Assembly: GCF_965283645.1 (NCBI RefSeq)
Contig: NZ_CBDIPG010000001.1
Location: 5,022,001-5,086,000, forward strand
Length of the DNA: 64,000 nucleotides
Source of the DNA: Kordia sp965283645
GTDB lineage: Bacteria; Bacteroidota; Bacteroidia; Flavobacteriales; Flavobacteriaceae
Direction: 5' to 3'
In this document: positions 17,969 through 27,212 of the stretch, piece by piece
Layout: each line of letters opens with the position of its first letter
How positions within the stretch are numbered: position 1 is the stretch's first letter
The notes under the pieces: model-generated
What the model was told of the DNA's origin: nothing
The model's database searches: none
Seen by the model: the letters and a program-made list of their open reading frames with translations, nothing else
Made by a program: the position numbers and the translations under genes

Positions 17969-17987
17969 CTAAGAGCGAAGCGATACT
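17969..17987 (-). repeat. 19-bp inverted repeat, right copy
   Basis: CTAAGAGCGAAGCGATACT is the exact reverse complement of 17519-17537. The core GAGCGAAGCGAT resembles motifs of dispersed flavobacterial palindromes, one of which also appears near 38763. Confidence 0.85.
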
Positions 17988-18010
17988 TACCCTCTAAAAC
18001 GTTAGCGTAT

Positions 18011-18307
18011 CTATCGTAAAACAATATGCTTTATTAATTCCTTTCCTAGACTTTCATTAAGCATTTTGATCATTTTGTCTTTTCCATAGCTTAGTTCTTG
18101 ACGTAAAACTGCAGAAGATAAAGAAACGTAGAGTGTATCATTTTTGAGAATGACATTTGTAGTGTAATTATTTACACCATTTCCCATCAATTTTGCCCAA
18201 GCATCACGTGCGTCAATTTTGTCCAAACCATCTTCCAAACGATTTTCGGTGACAAAATCCTTTAATACTTCACTAATAGTTCTATGTTCGGTGTGTCTTT
18301 TCTTCAA
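18011..18307 (-). CDS. DUF721 (DciA-like) protein
   Basis: The 98-residue protein matches the DUF721 family: RTISEVLKDFVTENRLEDGL, WAKLMGNGVNNYT, LYVSLSSAVLRQELSYGK. Members related to DciA help load the replicative helicase. Its position directly after recF (6 bases) is the usual arrangement and supports a DNA replication role. Whether it is a true DciA cannot be settled here. Confidence 0.88.
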   Translation of the reverse strand: MKKRHTEHRTISEVLKDFVTENRLEDGLDKIDARDAWAKLMGNGVNNYTTNVILKNDTLYVSLSSAVLRQELSYGKDKMIKMLNESLGKELIKHIVLR

Positions 18308-18313
18308 AATAAA

Positions 18314-19393
18314 TTACAATTTAAAAATCTCGTATGACTGATGAATCTCTTTTACAATCGCTTCTGTTCTATCTACATGCGTATCACTGATAAAAATTTG
18401 TCCAAAATCTTCATGATTTACTAATGACATTATTTGTGCAACACGTTGTTCATCTAACTTATCAAAAATATCATCTAAGAGTAGGATAGGAGTCACATTG
18501 ACTAATTGTTTGATAAAATCAAATTGTGCTAACTTTAACGCAATTAAAAATGATTTTTGCTGTCCTTGACTTCCAAATTTTTTGATTGGATACGTCGCTA
18601 TCGAAAATATCAAATCATCTTTGTGCACTCCGACACTTGTATATTGCAATACTTTGTCTTTAGTCAGATTCTCTTCAAGCAAAGATCGAAAATCTTTTTC
18701 ATGTAATTGACTCTTGTATTCAATATTAACAGTTTCTTTTTCATTTGAAATCGCGTTATATCGCGATATAAAAATTGGCACAAAGGCTTCTAAAAAGTTC
18801 TTTCGTTCAGTATAAATTTTCACACCTAAATCATGTAGTTGATCGTTGTAAATGCTGAGTGTGTCACCATCAAACGTACTATTTAATGCAAAGTATTTTA
18901 ATAACGAATTTCGTTGCGAAAGCACTTTGTTATAATTGATAAGATTCTGTAAATATTGTTTATTTGATTGCGAAATAACACTGTCAATAAACTTTCTACG
19001 TGTATCACTTCCTTCAATAATCAAATCACGATCTGCAGGCGAAATAATTACCAATGGAAGAAAACCGATATGTTCTGAAAGTTTGTCGTATGCTTTGCCA
19101 TTTCGTTTTACAATTTTCTTTTGTCCTCTTTTAAGTGTACAAATAATATTTTCGTCACGTTCTCCTTTTTCATACGCGCCATCAATCACAAAAAACTCTT
19201 CTCCGTGTTTAATATTTTGTGTTGCCACAGGATTAAAATAGCTTTTACCAAATGATAAATGGTAAATAGCATCTAGAACATTGGTTTTTCCAACACCGTT
19301 ATTCCCGACAAGACAATTTATTTTTGGACTAAAATCGAAAGAACTCGTTTCGAAATTCTTATAATTTACAAGTGATAATTTCTTTAGAAACAT
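18314..19393 (-). CDS. recF: DNA replication and repair protein RecF
   Basis: The 359-residue ABC/SMC-type ATPase loads RecA at gapped DNA with RecO and RecR. Visible are LVGNNGVGKTNVLDAIY (Walker A), the signature FGSQGQQKSFLIALKLAQ, and Walker B PILLLDDIFDKLD. I place the start at the ATG giving MFLKKLSLVNYKNF, the usual RecF beginning; the frame extends 17 codons further to a TTG at 19444 but lacks family similarity there. It heads the recF-DUF721 unit, divergent from the TPR gene. Confidence 0.95.
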   Translation of the reverse strand: MFLKKLSLVNYKNFETSSFDFSPKINCLVGNNGVGKTNVLDAIYHLSFGKSYFNPVATQNIKHGEEFFVIDGAYEKGERDENIICTLKRGQKKIVKRNGKAYDKLSEHIGFLPLVIISPADRDLIIEGSDTRRKFIDSVISQSNKQYLQNLINYNKVLSQRNSLLKYFALNSTFDGDTLSIYNDQLHDLGVKIYTERKNFLEAFVPIFISRYNAISNEKETVNIEYKSQLHEKDFRSLLEENLTKDKVLQYTSVGVHKDDLIFSIATYPIKKFGSQGQQKSFLIALKLAQFDFIKQLVNVTPILLLDDIFDKLDEQRVAQIMSLVNHEDFGQIFISDTHVDRTEAIVKEIHQSYEIFKL

Positions 19394-19476
19394 GAAAATA
19401 GTAGCATCATTACAATAAAAATGCAAATTATTGAAAAATATCAAATAAATAAGCTTTTAATTCTACTTAAAAATTT

Positions 19477-19484
19477 TATTTTTG
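19477..19484 (+). promoter_or_regulatory. -7 element for the TPR gene
   Basis: TATTTTTG matches TAnnTTTG and lies 20 bases before the ATG at 19505, excluding the in-frame ATG at 19421 as the translation start. Confidence 0.55.
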
Positions 19485-19504
19485 CGCACATTAATATACA
19501 ATAT

Positions 19505-20317
19505 ATGGCAACTTACAAGAAAAGAGGATATAAAGTAAAATCTAAAGAAGAGAAAGAAAAAGAAGTTTCAGCTGAAGAACTAGAAAGTACAACAGCAGAA
19601 GTTTTTAATACTTTAGACGAAACTGCATCCAAAACAGAAGAATGGGTAGCAGGGAATCAAAAATATATCTTTATCGGTATCGGTGCAATTGCAGTTGTTC
19701 TTTTAGGATATTTAATTTACAGTAAAGTATTTGCTGCTCCACAAGAGCAGGAAGCTGCAAATGAAGTGTTTCAAGCAAACTCTTATTTTAACGAAGCTTT
19801 AAGTGTAAATTTAAATGACAAAATGGTAAATGGATTGACAACAAGAGATTCATTATTCAATTTAGCTTTACAAGGTGGAGAAGGAAAGTATGGTTATTTA
19901 AATATCATTAAAAACTATCCTGGAACAAATGCGGCAAACTTAGCAAACTATAGTGCTGGTATTGCATATTTGAACTTAAACAATTACGAAAAGGCAATTG
20001 AGCATTTATCAAACTTTGATTCTTCTGATATTATCATTGGAGCAAAAGCAAAAGGTGCTTTAGGTGATGCATTTGCTCAATTAGACCAGCAAAAAGAAGC
20101 ATTAGAATACTACGAAAAAGCTTTCAAGCATAGTGATAATGAAGCAACAACTCCAATGTATTTACTAAAAGCAGGAATTACTGCCTTAGATTTAGGAGAA
20201 GCTGGAAAAGCATTGCAATATTTCAATAGAATTGAAAGAGAATATGCTGACTTTAAAAACACTGCTGACGGGAAAATGTTAGAAGTATACATTGGAAAAG
20301 CAGAAGCCTTGAACTAG
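19505..20317 (+). CDS. TPR-repeat membrane protein (YfgM-like)
   Basis: From the ATG at 19505 the protein has 270 residues: a charged cytoplasmic N-terminus (KSKEEKEKEV), one transmembrane helix (YIFIGIGAIAVVLLGYLIY), and a periplasmic region with tetratricopeptide-type helical repeats (ANYSAGIAYLNLNNYEKAIEHL, GDAFAQLDQQKEALEYYEKA). This layout matches YfgM-type ancillary proteins of the SecYEG/periplasmic chaperone network. It ends 5 bases before ribH, so the two are co-transcribed, which is an ordinary flavobacterial arrangement. Confidence 0.88.
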   Translation: MATYKKRGYKVKSKEEKEKEVSAEELESTTAEVFNTLDETASKTEEWVAGNQKYIFIGIGAIAVVLLGYLIYSKVFAAPQEQEAANEVFQANSYFNEALSVNLNDKMVNGLTTRDSLFNLALQGGEGKYGYLNIIKNYPGTNAANLANYSAGIAYLNLNNYEKAIEHLSNFDSSDIIIGAKAKGALGDAFAQLDQQKEALEYYEKAFKHSDNEATTPMYLLKAGITALDLGEAGKALQYFNRIEREYADFKNTADGKMLEVYIGKAEALN

Positions 20318-20322
20318 AAAAG

Positions 20323-20808
20323 ATGGCAACAGTAAATAAAAATTTATCTACATACGATAAAGCTACAATCCCAAATGCGAAAGATTTTCGGTTTGGGATT
20401 GTTGTTTCTGAGTGGAACGAGAATATTACAGAAGGACTTTGTGAAGGCGCAATTGCCGCTTTAACAGAGAATGGCGTTACAGAAAATAACATCATTCGTT
20501 GGAATGTGCCAGGAAGTTACGAGTTAGTGTATGGTGCAAAACACATGCAAAAAACACAAAAAGTAGATGCTATTATTGCAATAGGAAGTGTGATACAAGG
20601 TGAAACGAAACATTTTGACTTTGTATGTAGCGCAACTGCACACGGAATTAAAGATTTGAATGTACAGTCCGATATTCCAGTAATTTTTTGTGTATTGACA
20701 GATAACACGTTGCAACAAGCTATTGACCGTTCTGGTGGAAAACATGGTAACAAAGGAATTGAAGCTGCTGTAGCGGCGATTAAAATGGCAGCGTTACGGA
20801 AGTTTTAA
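20323..20808 (+). CDS. ribH: 6,7-dimethyl-8-ribityllumazine synthase
   Basis: The 161-residue enzyme condenses 5-amino-6-ribitylaminouracil with dihydroxybutanone phosphate in riboflavin synthesis. Visible are the substrate-binding FGIVVSEWNENI, VPGSYELVYGAK, IAIGSVIQGETKHFDFV and the catalytic-loop region GIKDLNVQSDIPVIFCVLT, as well as GGKHGNKGIEAA. No riboflavin riboswitch is apparent; transcription probably comes from the TPR promoter. Confidence 0.96.
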   Translation: MATVNKNLSTYDKATIPNAKDFRFGIVVSEWNENITEGLCEGAIAALTENGVTENNIIRWNVPGSYELVYGAKHMQKTQKVDAIIAIGSVIQGETKHFDFVCSATAHGIKDLNVQSDIPVIFCVLTDNTLQQAIDRSGGKHGNKGIEAAVAAIKMAALRKF

Positions 20809-20851
20809 ATTATGAATTCATAATTCTGAATTAAGAATTAGAACAATATAC

Positions 20852-20887
20852 AAACCGTTATAGAAACTTCTGTAGCGGTTTTTTTAT
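20852..20887. terminator. Terminator between ribH and rsmD
   Basis: AACCGTTATAGAA pairs with TTCTGTAGCGGTT (one G-T and one mismatch) and is followed by seven T on the plus strand. It separates two converging genes. Confidence 0.7.
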
Positions 20888-20933
20888 GAAGTAAACCCAA
20901 AACCAAACACCCAAAACCTAAAATCCAACACAA

Positions 20934-21494
20934 CTACTCTTCTTCACTAGAAACTTCAGGAAGTTGAAAAAAGCTAAATACCGAACTTCCATAATTTTTT
21001 GAGAAGCTAAAATAAGGTGCATGCTCAAGTTTTGTTTCTTTTGCGTGTTCTAAGATTAAAAACCCATCTTCGAGTAGCAATCCTCTTTCAAACACAATGG
21101 AAGCAATACGTTCAAACTGTTCTTGTGTAAACGCGTATGGTGGATCTGCAAATATAATATCCGATTGTATGTGTGTGCGTTCTAAAAACTTGTACACATC
21201 ACTTTTAATTGCTGTAATATCGAGTTCTAAAGCTGTAGTTGTTTTCTTTATATAACTCACACAATTATAATCTTTATCTACGGCAGTAATTTTTTCTGTA
21301 CCACGCGAAGCAAATTCGTAACTGATGTTTCCAGTTCCAGAAAATAAATCCAATACGCTGATTTCATGAAAGTAATAATGATTGTTCAGAATATTGAAAA
21401 GCGATTCTTTTGCCAAATCCGTTGTTGGTCTAACAGGTAGCTTTTTTGGCGCTGTCAATCGTCTTCCTTTATGTTTTCCAGAAATTATTCGCAT
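20934..21494 (-). CDS. rsmD: 16S rRNA (guanine-966-N2)-methyltransferase RsmD
   Basis: The 186-residue SAM enzyme methylates G966 (E. coli numbering) of 16S rRNA. Visible are the N-terminal MRIISGKHKGRRL, RPTTDLAKESLFNIL, the SAM-binding LDLFSGTGNISYEFASRG and the catalytic DPPYAF. Its ATG directly follows the stop of the DUF3822 gene (TAAATG), the usual coupling in Bacteroidota. Confidence 0.95.
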   Translation of the reverse strand: MRIISGKHKGRRLTAPKKLPVRPTTDLAKESLFNILNNHYYFHEISVLDLFSGTGNISYEFASRGTEKITAVDKDYNCVSYIKKTTTALELDITAIKSDVYKFLERTHIQSDIIFADPPYAFTQEQFERIASIVFERGLLLEDGFLILEHAKETKLEHAPYFSFSKNYGSSVFSFFQLPEVSSEEE

Positions 21495-22331
21495 TTAAAA
21501 ATTTGTTAGTAATGTGAAATCTGTATGATTTTTTGGTTTAAGAACACTTTCGTGAAATGTAAACGGGTATTTTTTATCTATAAACGAAACATTTCGCACG
21601 TATGTGTATGTAATAGTATATAAATGATCTTCTTTTTCAATATCACCTAAGAAATAAAGTTGAAGTTCATTGGTATTCAATTCAAGCTGTTCTATGGTGA
21701 ACAAAACATAGTATATAAAATCTTCAGCAGTTACATATTCAAAAGAATTATAGAGTAATAGCTTTTTATTTTTGACTACAATAATTTCAAATTGATCTTT
21801 CTGAACATGAACATATACTACAGTTCCATCACTAGTATCGGGCAATTGAAAAATGTTTTCTAACAAAATTGTCGCAAAATGTTTGTAAGTAAACGATCCG
21901 TATTTGTCAAAAAACAAATTATTAATATTTACATACGGAATGTACACATTTACCATGTCATTGTTAGTGACCACATCAAAAGTAATGTAGTCATTTGGTA
22001 AAATTTTGTTATTGTATTTTAAGTAATCAGGCAAGTTTTTATCCGAAAACAAAGGTTTTGGAACAAACGTAGCTAAGGTATTTATGTGACTGATTGTTAC
22101 TTCTTGAAAAGACTGATCAAATATGTTTTTATGTGCATTTAGGGTATTGATGATCTCAACTTCTAACTGCAACGGATTGGTAACCGTTTCAAATGTAAAA
22201 TGCTGTAAAGAAGTAATTTTATTCTCAATAGTATCTAGGATACAAAAAGAAAGTCCATTCAGAGAAATCTGAATGGACAACTTTTGAAAATCTGATTGAT
22301 TTATAGTGTTACTTTCTTTGTTCAATTTCAT
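21495..22331 (-). CDS. DUF3822 family protein
   Basis: The protein (278 residues from the ATG at 22331, giving MKLNKESNTIN; the frame extends nine codons upstream) is cytosolic with no transmembrane segment. Segments such as LSIQISLNGLSFCILD and VYVHVQKDQFEIIVVKNKKLLLYNSF match DUF3822, an actin-like-fold family typically found next to rsmD. Its role is not known. It overlaps the end of the upstream gene by about 23 bases and abuts rsmD. Confidence 0.88.
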   Translation of the reverse strand: MKLNKESNTINQSDFQKLSIQISLNGLSFCILDTIENKITSLQHFTFETVTNPLQLEVEIINTLNAHKNIFDQSFQEVTISHINTLATFVPKPLFSDKNLPDYLKYNNKILPNDYITFDVVTNNDMVNVYIPYVNINNLFFDKYGSFTYKHFATILLENIFQLPDTSDGTVVYVHVQKDQFEIIVVKNKKLLLYNSFEYVTAEDFIYYVLFTIEQLELNTNELQLYFLGDIEKEDHLYTITYTYVRNVSFIDKKYPFTFHESVLKPKNHTDFTLLTNF

Positions 22332-23163
22332 AACTCGTTGGCCAGTTTCCGCTATCACTTACTTTATCAAGTGAACCTACGAAAATTTCTTTTCCATCAA
22401 CTTCATCTACAGAAATAATTCTTTTCTCTTGTTTTAGTAAGTCTTTATCTTGATCGTATAAAATAACATCTTTAGCTACAGAAACTTTAAAAACAGGCGC
22501 ATTGTATCCGCTAATTTCTATAGTTTTTGTTTCCATTTTGAATGTTTCTTTATCATTTTTAGCAAAAGGTACATATTTCATTTTCTTATAACGATCTGTT
22601 CCTTTAAACAAAGAATCTATAACTGGCTCAAAACTCAACGTATCAATAATGACAACTTCTTTTAACTTGTCAATTTTATACACCTCGTCATATTCCATAT
22701 AACTAGAATCTCTTTTTTCAACGATAGCAAATTTAGCTGTATCAATGAATACTTCTAACGCAGAAAAATCCTTTGCATACGTTCCAGTAATGGTTTTGTG
22801 CGCTAACTGTGAATCTCTAATATCTTTTAAATTATCAATAACAGCTCTGTATCTTTTCACTTTTTCTTGCTTAAACTCTACAGGAGCCATGATAGAATTG
22901 TAAATTTTATATCCAAAAAATACAGAAGCTAACATAAACCCTAAAGCAAATATTGGGCGTAATTTTCTAGGAACTAACTTTTCGATAAGGACTAAAAGAC
23001 CAATTGCAATTGCAATAGCAACAATAAGAATTAAAGGCGTTTTAATCGTATCCATAAAGCCTCCTTTAACTTCTGCGTTTTGCGCAAATGATGCTACAGG
23101 CAGTAATAAGAAAACAGTTACTAATGATAAGACTAAATTGAATTTTTGTTTTACGTGTTTCAT
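22309..23163 (-). CDS. Hypothetical membrane protein upstream of DUF3822
   Basis: The 284-residue protein has a signal peptide (LLLPVASFAQ), two further hydrophobic segments (PLILIVAIAIAIGLLVLIE and IFALGFMLASVFFGYKIYN), then a coiled, charged periplasmic part (FKQEKVKRYRAVIDNLKDIRDSQL). The helix-plus-downstream domain layout resembles pilin-like or secreted scaffold proteins only loosely. It heads a three-gene unit with DUF3822 and rsmD. Confidence 0.7.
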   Translation of the reverse strand: MKHVKQKFNLVLSLVTVFLLLPVASFAQNAEVKGGFMDTIKTPLILIVAIAIAIGLLVLIEKLVPRKLRPIFALGFMLASVFFGYKIYNSIMAPVEFKQEKVKRYRAVIDNLKDIRDSQLAHKTITGTYAKDFSALEVFIDTAKFAIVEKRDSSYMEYDEVYKIDKLKEVVIIDTLSFEPVIDSLFKGTDRYKKMKYVPFAKNDKETFKMETKTIEISGYNAPVFKVSVAKDVILYDQDKDLLKQEKRIISVDEVDGKEIFVGSLDKVSDSGNWPTSYEIEQRK

Positions 23164-23204
23164 CTCTATTAAGAATAGTTTTGTTTTAAGAACATCAATA
23201 TACG

Positions 23205-23212
23205 CAAATCTA
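23205..23212 (-). promoter_or_regulatory. -7 element upstream of the 284-residue membrane protein gene
   Basis: The minus strand reads TAGATTTG, matching TAnnTTTG, 41 bases before the start at 23163. No clear -33 element was found. Confidence 0.45.
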
Positions 23213-23353
23213 CAATTTTTTTTTAATCGTAAAAGTATTTAGCCAAAAAAAGCATGTTTATATTTATAAAAAATCAATTGATACACAATCATTCAATTTA
23301 CTTTTCTATTTTCGTTCCCTGATATCTGAAAAGATCAGATAATTTTTACAATT

Positions 23354-24778
23354 ATGGATGCAACTACATTTTATAAATTACTCAAAAGTAAATTCCCACA
23401 CGAAGTTACTTTTAAACAAGATGTAGTTTTACACAAACTTTCAGAGTTTATCTACGGAGATGATAATGATGCATTATTCTTGCTAAAAGGATATGCAGGA
23501 ACTGGAAAAACTACAACAATTGGTACACTTGTTACCCATTTGTGGAATACCAAAAAAAAGTCAGTTTTGCTTGCGCCAACAGGTCGTGCCGCAAAAGTAA
23601 TTAGTAATTATGCAGGAAGACAAGCACATACAATTCATAGAAAAATATACTTTCCTAAAAAAGATAAAGGTGGCGGTGTAAGTTTTGTATTGCAACCAAA
23701 TAAGCATAGAGATACACTTTTTATTGTAGATGAAGCGTCCATGATTCCCGATTCGCCAAGTGATTCCAAGCTTTTTGAAAATGGTTCATTATTAGATGAT
23801 TTAATGATGTATGTCTATTCTGGACATAAATGTAAATTGATTTTAATTGGAGATACGGCGCAATTGCCACCTGTAAAACTTGATATAAGTCCAGCGTTAG
23901 ACGAAAGAACGTTAGAACTGAATTATGATAAAAATATAACACTCATTGAATTAGATGAAGTTGTCCGACAAGATGCAGATTCAGGAATATTAGTCAATGC
24001 AACCAATTTACGCGAACAATTGCATGATGAATTTTATGCAGAATTCAAATTTCAACTCTTAAATTTTCCTGATATTATTCGATTAATTGATGGATACGAA
24101 ATTCAAGATGCCATTAGCGATTCCTATTCTGATAACGGAAAAGAAGAAATGGCAATTATTGTCCGATCTAATAAAAGAGCCAACATTTACAATCAGCAAA
24201 TACGAAATAGAATTTTATTTAATGAAAATGAATTATCTGCTGGCGATTATTTAATGGTTGTAAAGAATAACTACTTTTGGTTGCCAGCCACTTCTGAAGC
24301 TGGATTTATTGCCAATGGCGATATCATAGAAGTCTTAGAAATTTTTGCCATTAAAGAATTATATGGTTTTCGCTTTGCAGAAGTAAACATACGCATGGTC
24401 GATTATCCAAATCAGAAACCATTGGAAACGGTATTATTATTAGATACGATTCATGCAGAAACACCAGCACTTTCGTATGAAGACGGAAACCGATTGTACC
24501 AAGAAGTCATGAACGATTATGAAAGTGAAACTTCTAAGTACAAGAAATTTCTAAAAGTAAAAGGCAACAAATATTTCAATGCACTACAAGTAAAATTTAG
24601 TTATGCAATTACCTGTCACAAATCGCAAGGTGGACAATGGAAAACGGTTTTTATTGAGCAACCATACTTACCCAATGGAGTTGGAAAAGAATACATGCGT
24701 TGGTTATATACAGCCATGACGCGTGCGCAAGAAAAGCTATATCTCATTGGATTTTCAGACGACTTTTTCATTTCTTAA
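23354..24778 (+). CDS. RecD-like ATP-dependent DNA helicase (SF1)
   Basis: The 474-residue protein has SF1 helicase motifs: Walker A LLKGYAGTGKTTTIG, motif Ia LLAPTGRAAKV, DEASMIPD (motif II), LIGDTAQLPP (motif III), and a UvrD-like C-terminal end YAITCHKSQGGQW with LYTAMTRAQEKLYLIGF (motifs V and VI). It is shorter than RecD2 and lacks an obvious N-terminal HhH region. A role in DNA repair or recombination is inferred. It stands alone on the plus strand. Confidence 0.9.
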   Translation: MDATTFYKLLKSKFPHEVTFKQDVVLHKLSEFIYGDDNDALFLLKGYAGTGKTTTIGTLVTHLWNTKKKSVLLAPTGRAAKVISNYAGRQAHTIHRKIYFPKKDKGGGVSFVLQPNKHRDTLFIVDEASMIPDSPSDSKLFENGSLLDDLMMYVYSGHKCKLILIGDTAQLPPVKLDISPALDERTLELNYDKNITLIELDEVVRQDADSGILVNATNLREQLHDEFYAEFKFQLLNFPDIIRLIDGYEIQDAISDSYSDNGKEEMAIIVRSNKRANIYNQQIRNRILFNENELSAGDYLMVVKNNYFWLPATSEAGFIANGDIIEVLEIFAIKELYGFRFAEVNIRMVDYPNQKPLETVLLLDTIHAETPALSYEDGNRLYQEVMNDYESETSKYKKFLKVKGNKYFNALQVKFSYAITCHKSQGGQWKTVFIEQPYLPNGVGKEYMRWLYTAMTRAQEKLYLIGFSDDFFIS

Positions 24779-24839
24779 AATACACTAAAAATAATTTTAC
24801 TATTTTTAAAAAATTAACCATAATCAATAATTGTATCGC

Positions 24840-25709
24840 ATGAATAATTTGTACTACAAGCCTTCGGGCAAAGTAAACCCAATTAGTATAGTATACCTAC
24901 TTTTAGCAATATGTCTTGGAGCGCCCATTTTGGCATTCATTTATACATATGCAATTCTCTGGATTCCATTTATTTATCTAAACTTTTTATGCTTAGCTGG
25001 AATAGCTTTTGGTCTCGGATTTGTAGCAAACTTTGTCGTCGGTTTTGGAAAAGTAAGAAACGCTATGGTTGCCGCTATATTCGGATTGCTTGTCGGAATT
25101 GCAGGATTGTATGTAAGTTGGATAATATGGTTAGCGCATCATTTCGGACAAGCATACATGGATATTGCTCTTAATGCAGATGTAATAATTAATGAAATCG
25201 GATATGCCAACGAAGAAGGGACTTGGGGAGTAGGAAGAAGTGGCGGACTTGTTAGTGGAACAATACTAAGCATTATCTGGATTATTGAAGCTGTTGGAAT
25301 GATAGGAATTCCTGTATTCTTTGCATTTTCGAAAGCTGGTGAACCTTATATTGAAAATGATGATAACTGGGCAGAAGAAACACTCATTGGTCCTTTTGAA
25401 ATTGTATTGAATCAGACAGCACTAAAACAGCAACTAGAAACTAAAAACTACGAAGAATTATTAGCCATTGCACCAGCAGAAAACGCAGGACAAGGTTCGC
25501 ACACAATACTTCAATTGCATCACGGAGAAAATAGAAATCAAGCAAAAGAATTTTATCTAACTGTAAAGAATATGATTGAAAAACGAGACAAAGACGGAAA
25601 TCTTGATTTTGATGAAAAACCATTAATTAGTTTCATTCATATCAGTAAAGAAGCTGGACAGCAATTGCTAGCCAAAATAATTTCTGATGCGACAGTTGTA
25701 GAAAATTAA
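24840..25709 (+). CDS. Hypothetical multi-pass membrane protein
   Basis: From the ATG at 24840 (a TTG three codons upstream is less likely) the protein has 289 residues. Four hydrophobic segments fill the first 155 residues (SIVYLLLAICLGAPILAFIY, WIPFIYLNFLCLAGIAFGLG, AAIFGLLVGIAGLYVSWIIW, ILSIIWIIEAVGMIGIPVFF). A cytoplasmic C-terminal domain of about 120 residues follows. I do not recognise the family. Confidence 0.7.
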   Translation: MNNLYYKPSGKVNPISIVYLLLAICLGAPILAFIYTYAILWIPFIYLNFLCLAGIAFGLGFVANFVVGFGKVRNAMVAAIFGLLVGIAGLYVSWIIWLAHHFGQAYMDIALNADVIINEIGYANEEGTWGVGRSGGLVSGTILSIIWIIEAVGMIGIPVFFAFSKAGEPYIENDDNWAEETLIGPFEIVLNQTALKQQLETKNYEELLAIAPAENAGQGSHTILQLHHGENRNQAKEFYLTVKNMIEKRDKDGNLDFDEKPLISFIHISKEAGQQLLAKIISDATVVEN

Positions 25710-25765
25710 AAATGAATTCATAATTTCAAATACGTTTTAAACACGTCAAATTATATTAAAAATTG

Positions 25766-25773
25766 TATTTTTG
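25766..25773 (+). promoter_or_regulatory. -7 element of the kdsB operon
   Basis: TATTTTTG matches TAnnTTTG and lies 21 bases before the kdsB TTG start codon. Confidence 0.55.
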
Positions 25774-25794
25774 AATTCATAAAAACAAGCACAT

Positions 25795-26523
25795 TTGAAA
25801 ATAATAGCAATGATTCCGGCACGATATGCAGCTTCTCGCTTTCCTGGGAAGCTAATGCAAGACTTGCATGGAAAAACCGTAATTACCAGAACGTACGAAG
25901 CTACGGTGGCTACAGGGCTTTTTGAAGAAGTATATGTAGTTACAGATAGTGATGTCATTCGTGAAGAAATAGCACGCAATGGCGGCAATGTAATTATGAG
26001 TAAAAAAGAACACCAATCTGGAAGTGATCGTATTGCGGAAGCTGTACAAAATGTGGAAGCAGATATTGTTATCAATGTTCAAGGTGATGAGCCATTTACG
26101 GAAAAAGAAAGCCTTCAAAAAGTAATAAATGTGTTTTATGATGATCCAAACAAAGAAATAGATTTGGCTTCATTAATGGTTCAAATTAAAGATTGGGACG
26201 AAATCAACAACCCAAATACAGTCAAAGTGATTGTCGATCAGCGCGATTTTGCATTGTACTTTTCGCGCTCACCAATTCCATATCCAAGAGATGAAAATGC
26301 AGGTGCAACATACTTTAAACACAAAGGAATTTATGCATTTCGAAAACAAGCGCTGTTAGATTTTTATGAATTGCCAATGAAAACGCTGGAAGCTACTGAA
26401 AAAATAGAATGCATTCGTTATTTAGAATTTGGCAAAAAAATAAAAATGGTAGAAACCACTATTGAAGGTGTCGAAATTGATACACCTGAAGATTTAGAAC
26501 GTGCAAAAAAAGAATGGAAATAA
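25795..26523 (+). CDS. kdsB: 3-deoxy-manno-octulosonate cytidylyltransferase
   Basis: The 242-residue enzyme activates KDO (or an 8-amino derivative) with CTP for lipid A core synthesis. Visible are IAMIPARYAASRFPGKLM, VVTDSDVIREE, SGSDRIAEAV, INVQGDEPF and FSRSPIPYPRDE. The start codon is TTG, supported by the promoter 21 bases upstream and the family's N-terminus. It heads an operon in which the HAD gene overlaps its end by 10 bases. Confidence 0.95.
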   Translation: MKIIAMIPARYAASRFPGKLMQDLHGKTVITRTYEATVATGLFEEVYVVTDSDVIREEIARNGGNVIMSKKEHQSGSDRIAEAVQNVEADIVINVQGDEPFTEKESLQKVINVFYDDPNKEIDLASLMVQIKDWDEINNPNTVKVIVDQRDFALYFSRSPIPYPRDENAGATYFKHKGIYAFRKQALLDFYELPMKTLEATEKIECIRYLEFGKKIKMVETTIEGVEIDTPEDLERAKKEWK

Positions 26524-27212
26524 AGTATAATACAATAAAAGTCATCGCTTTTGATGCCGATGATACGCTTTGGGTAAACGAAACCTATTTCAGAGATGTA
26601 GAACACAAGTTTGCACAACTGTTAACTGCATATGAAACTGAAAATACCATTGATCAAGAGTTGTTTAAAATGGAAATGAAAAATCTTCCAATTTACGGTT
26701 ACGGAATCAAAGGTTTTATGCTTTCTATGGTTGAAAGTGCAATTGAATTATCTAACGGGAAAATTTCAAACAAAGTACTTTCTGAAATTATTCAATTAGG
26801 AAAAGAAATGATTTCCATGCCTGTAGAATTGTTAGACGGAATTGAAGATGTATTAGAAGAATTAAGCAAAAAATACAGACTATTAGTACTCACCAAAGGC
26901 GATTTGCTCGATCAAGAACGAAAGCTTGAAAAATCTGGCTTGACCAAATATTTTCATCATGTAGAAGTGATGAGTGACAAAAAAGAAAAAAATTACAAAG
27001 ATTTGCTCGATCATTTAGAAATAAATGTAAACGAATTTTTAATGATTGGAAACTCACTAAAATCAGACGTGTTACCAATTATAAACATAGGAGGAAAGGC
27101 AATTCATGTTCCATTTCACACAACTTGGCAACACGAAACTGTTTTACCAAATGAAGAATCTGATGCATATCATGTCGTAAAAGACATTACTCAGGTGTTA
27201 AACTATTTATAA
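26514..27212 (+). CDS. HAD-superfamily hydrolase
   Basis: The 232-residue protein shows the HAD motif I as AFDADDTLWVNE (nucleophile Asp and DxDxT), motif II as LVLTKGD, and the late acidic/Lys region near KKEKNYKDLLDHL and MIGNSLKSDVLP. It is a phosphatase-type HAD with a helical cap. Its start overlaps kdsB, so sugar-phosphate chemistry is possible, but it is longer than KdsC and the substrate is unknown. Its stop overlaps the next start by one base. Confidence 0.87.
   Translation: MEIKYNTIKVIAFDADDTLWVNETYFRDVEHKFAQLLTAYETENTIDQELFKMEMKNLPIYGYGIKGFMLSMVESAIELSNGKISNKVLSEIIQLGKEMISMPVELLDGIEDVLEELSKKYRLLVLTKGDLLDQERKLEKSGLTKYFHHVEVMSDKKEKNYKDLLDHLEINVNEFLMIGNSLKSDVLPIINIGGKAIHVPFHTTWQHETVLPNEESDAYHVVKDITQVLNYL

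Noticed and set aside
19421..19504. In-frame upstream start of the TPR gene
   Set aside because: It is upstream of the TATTTTTG element and lacks family similarity.
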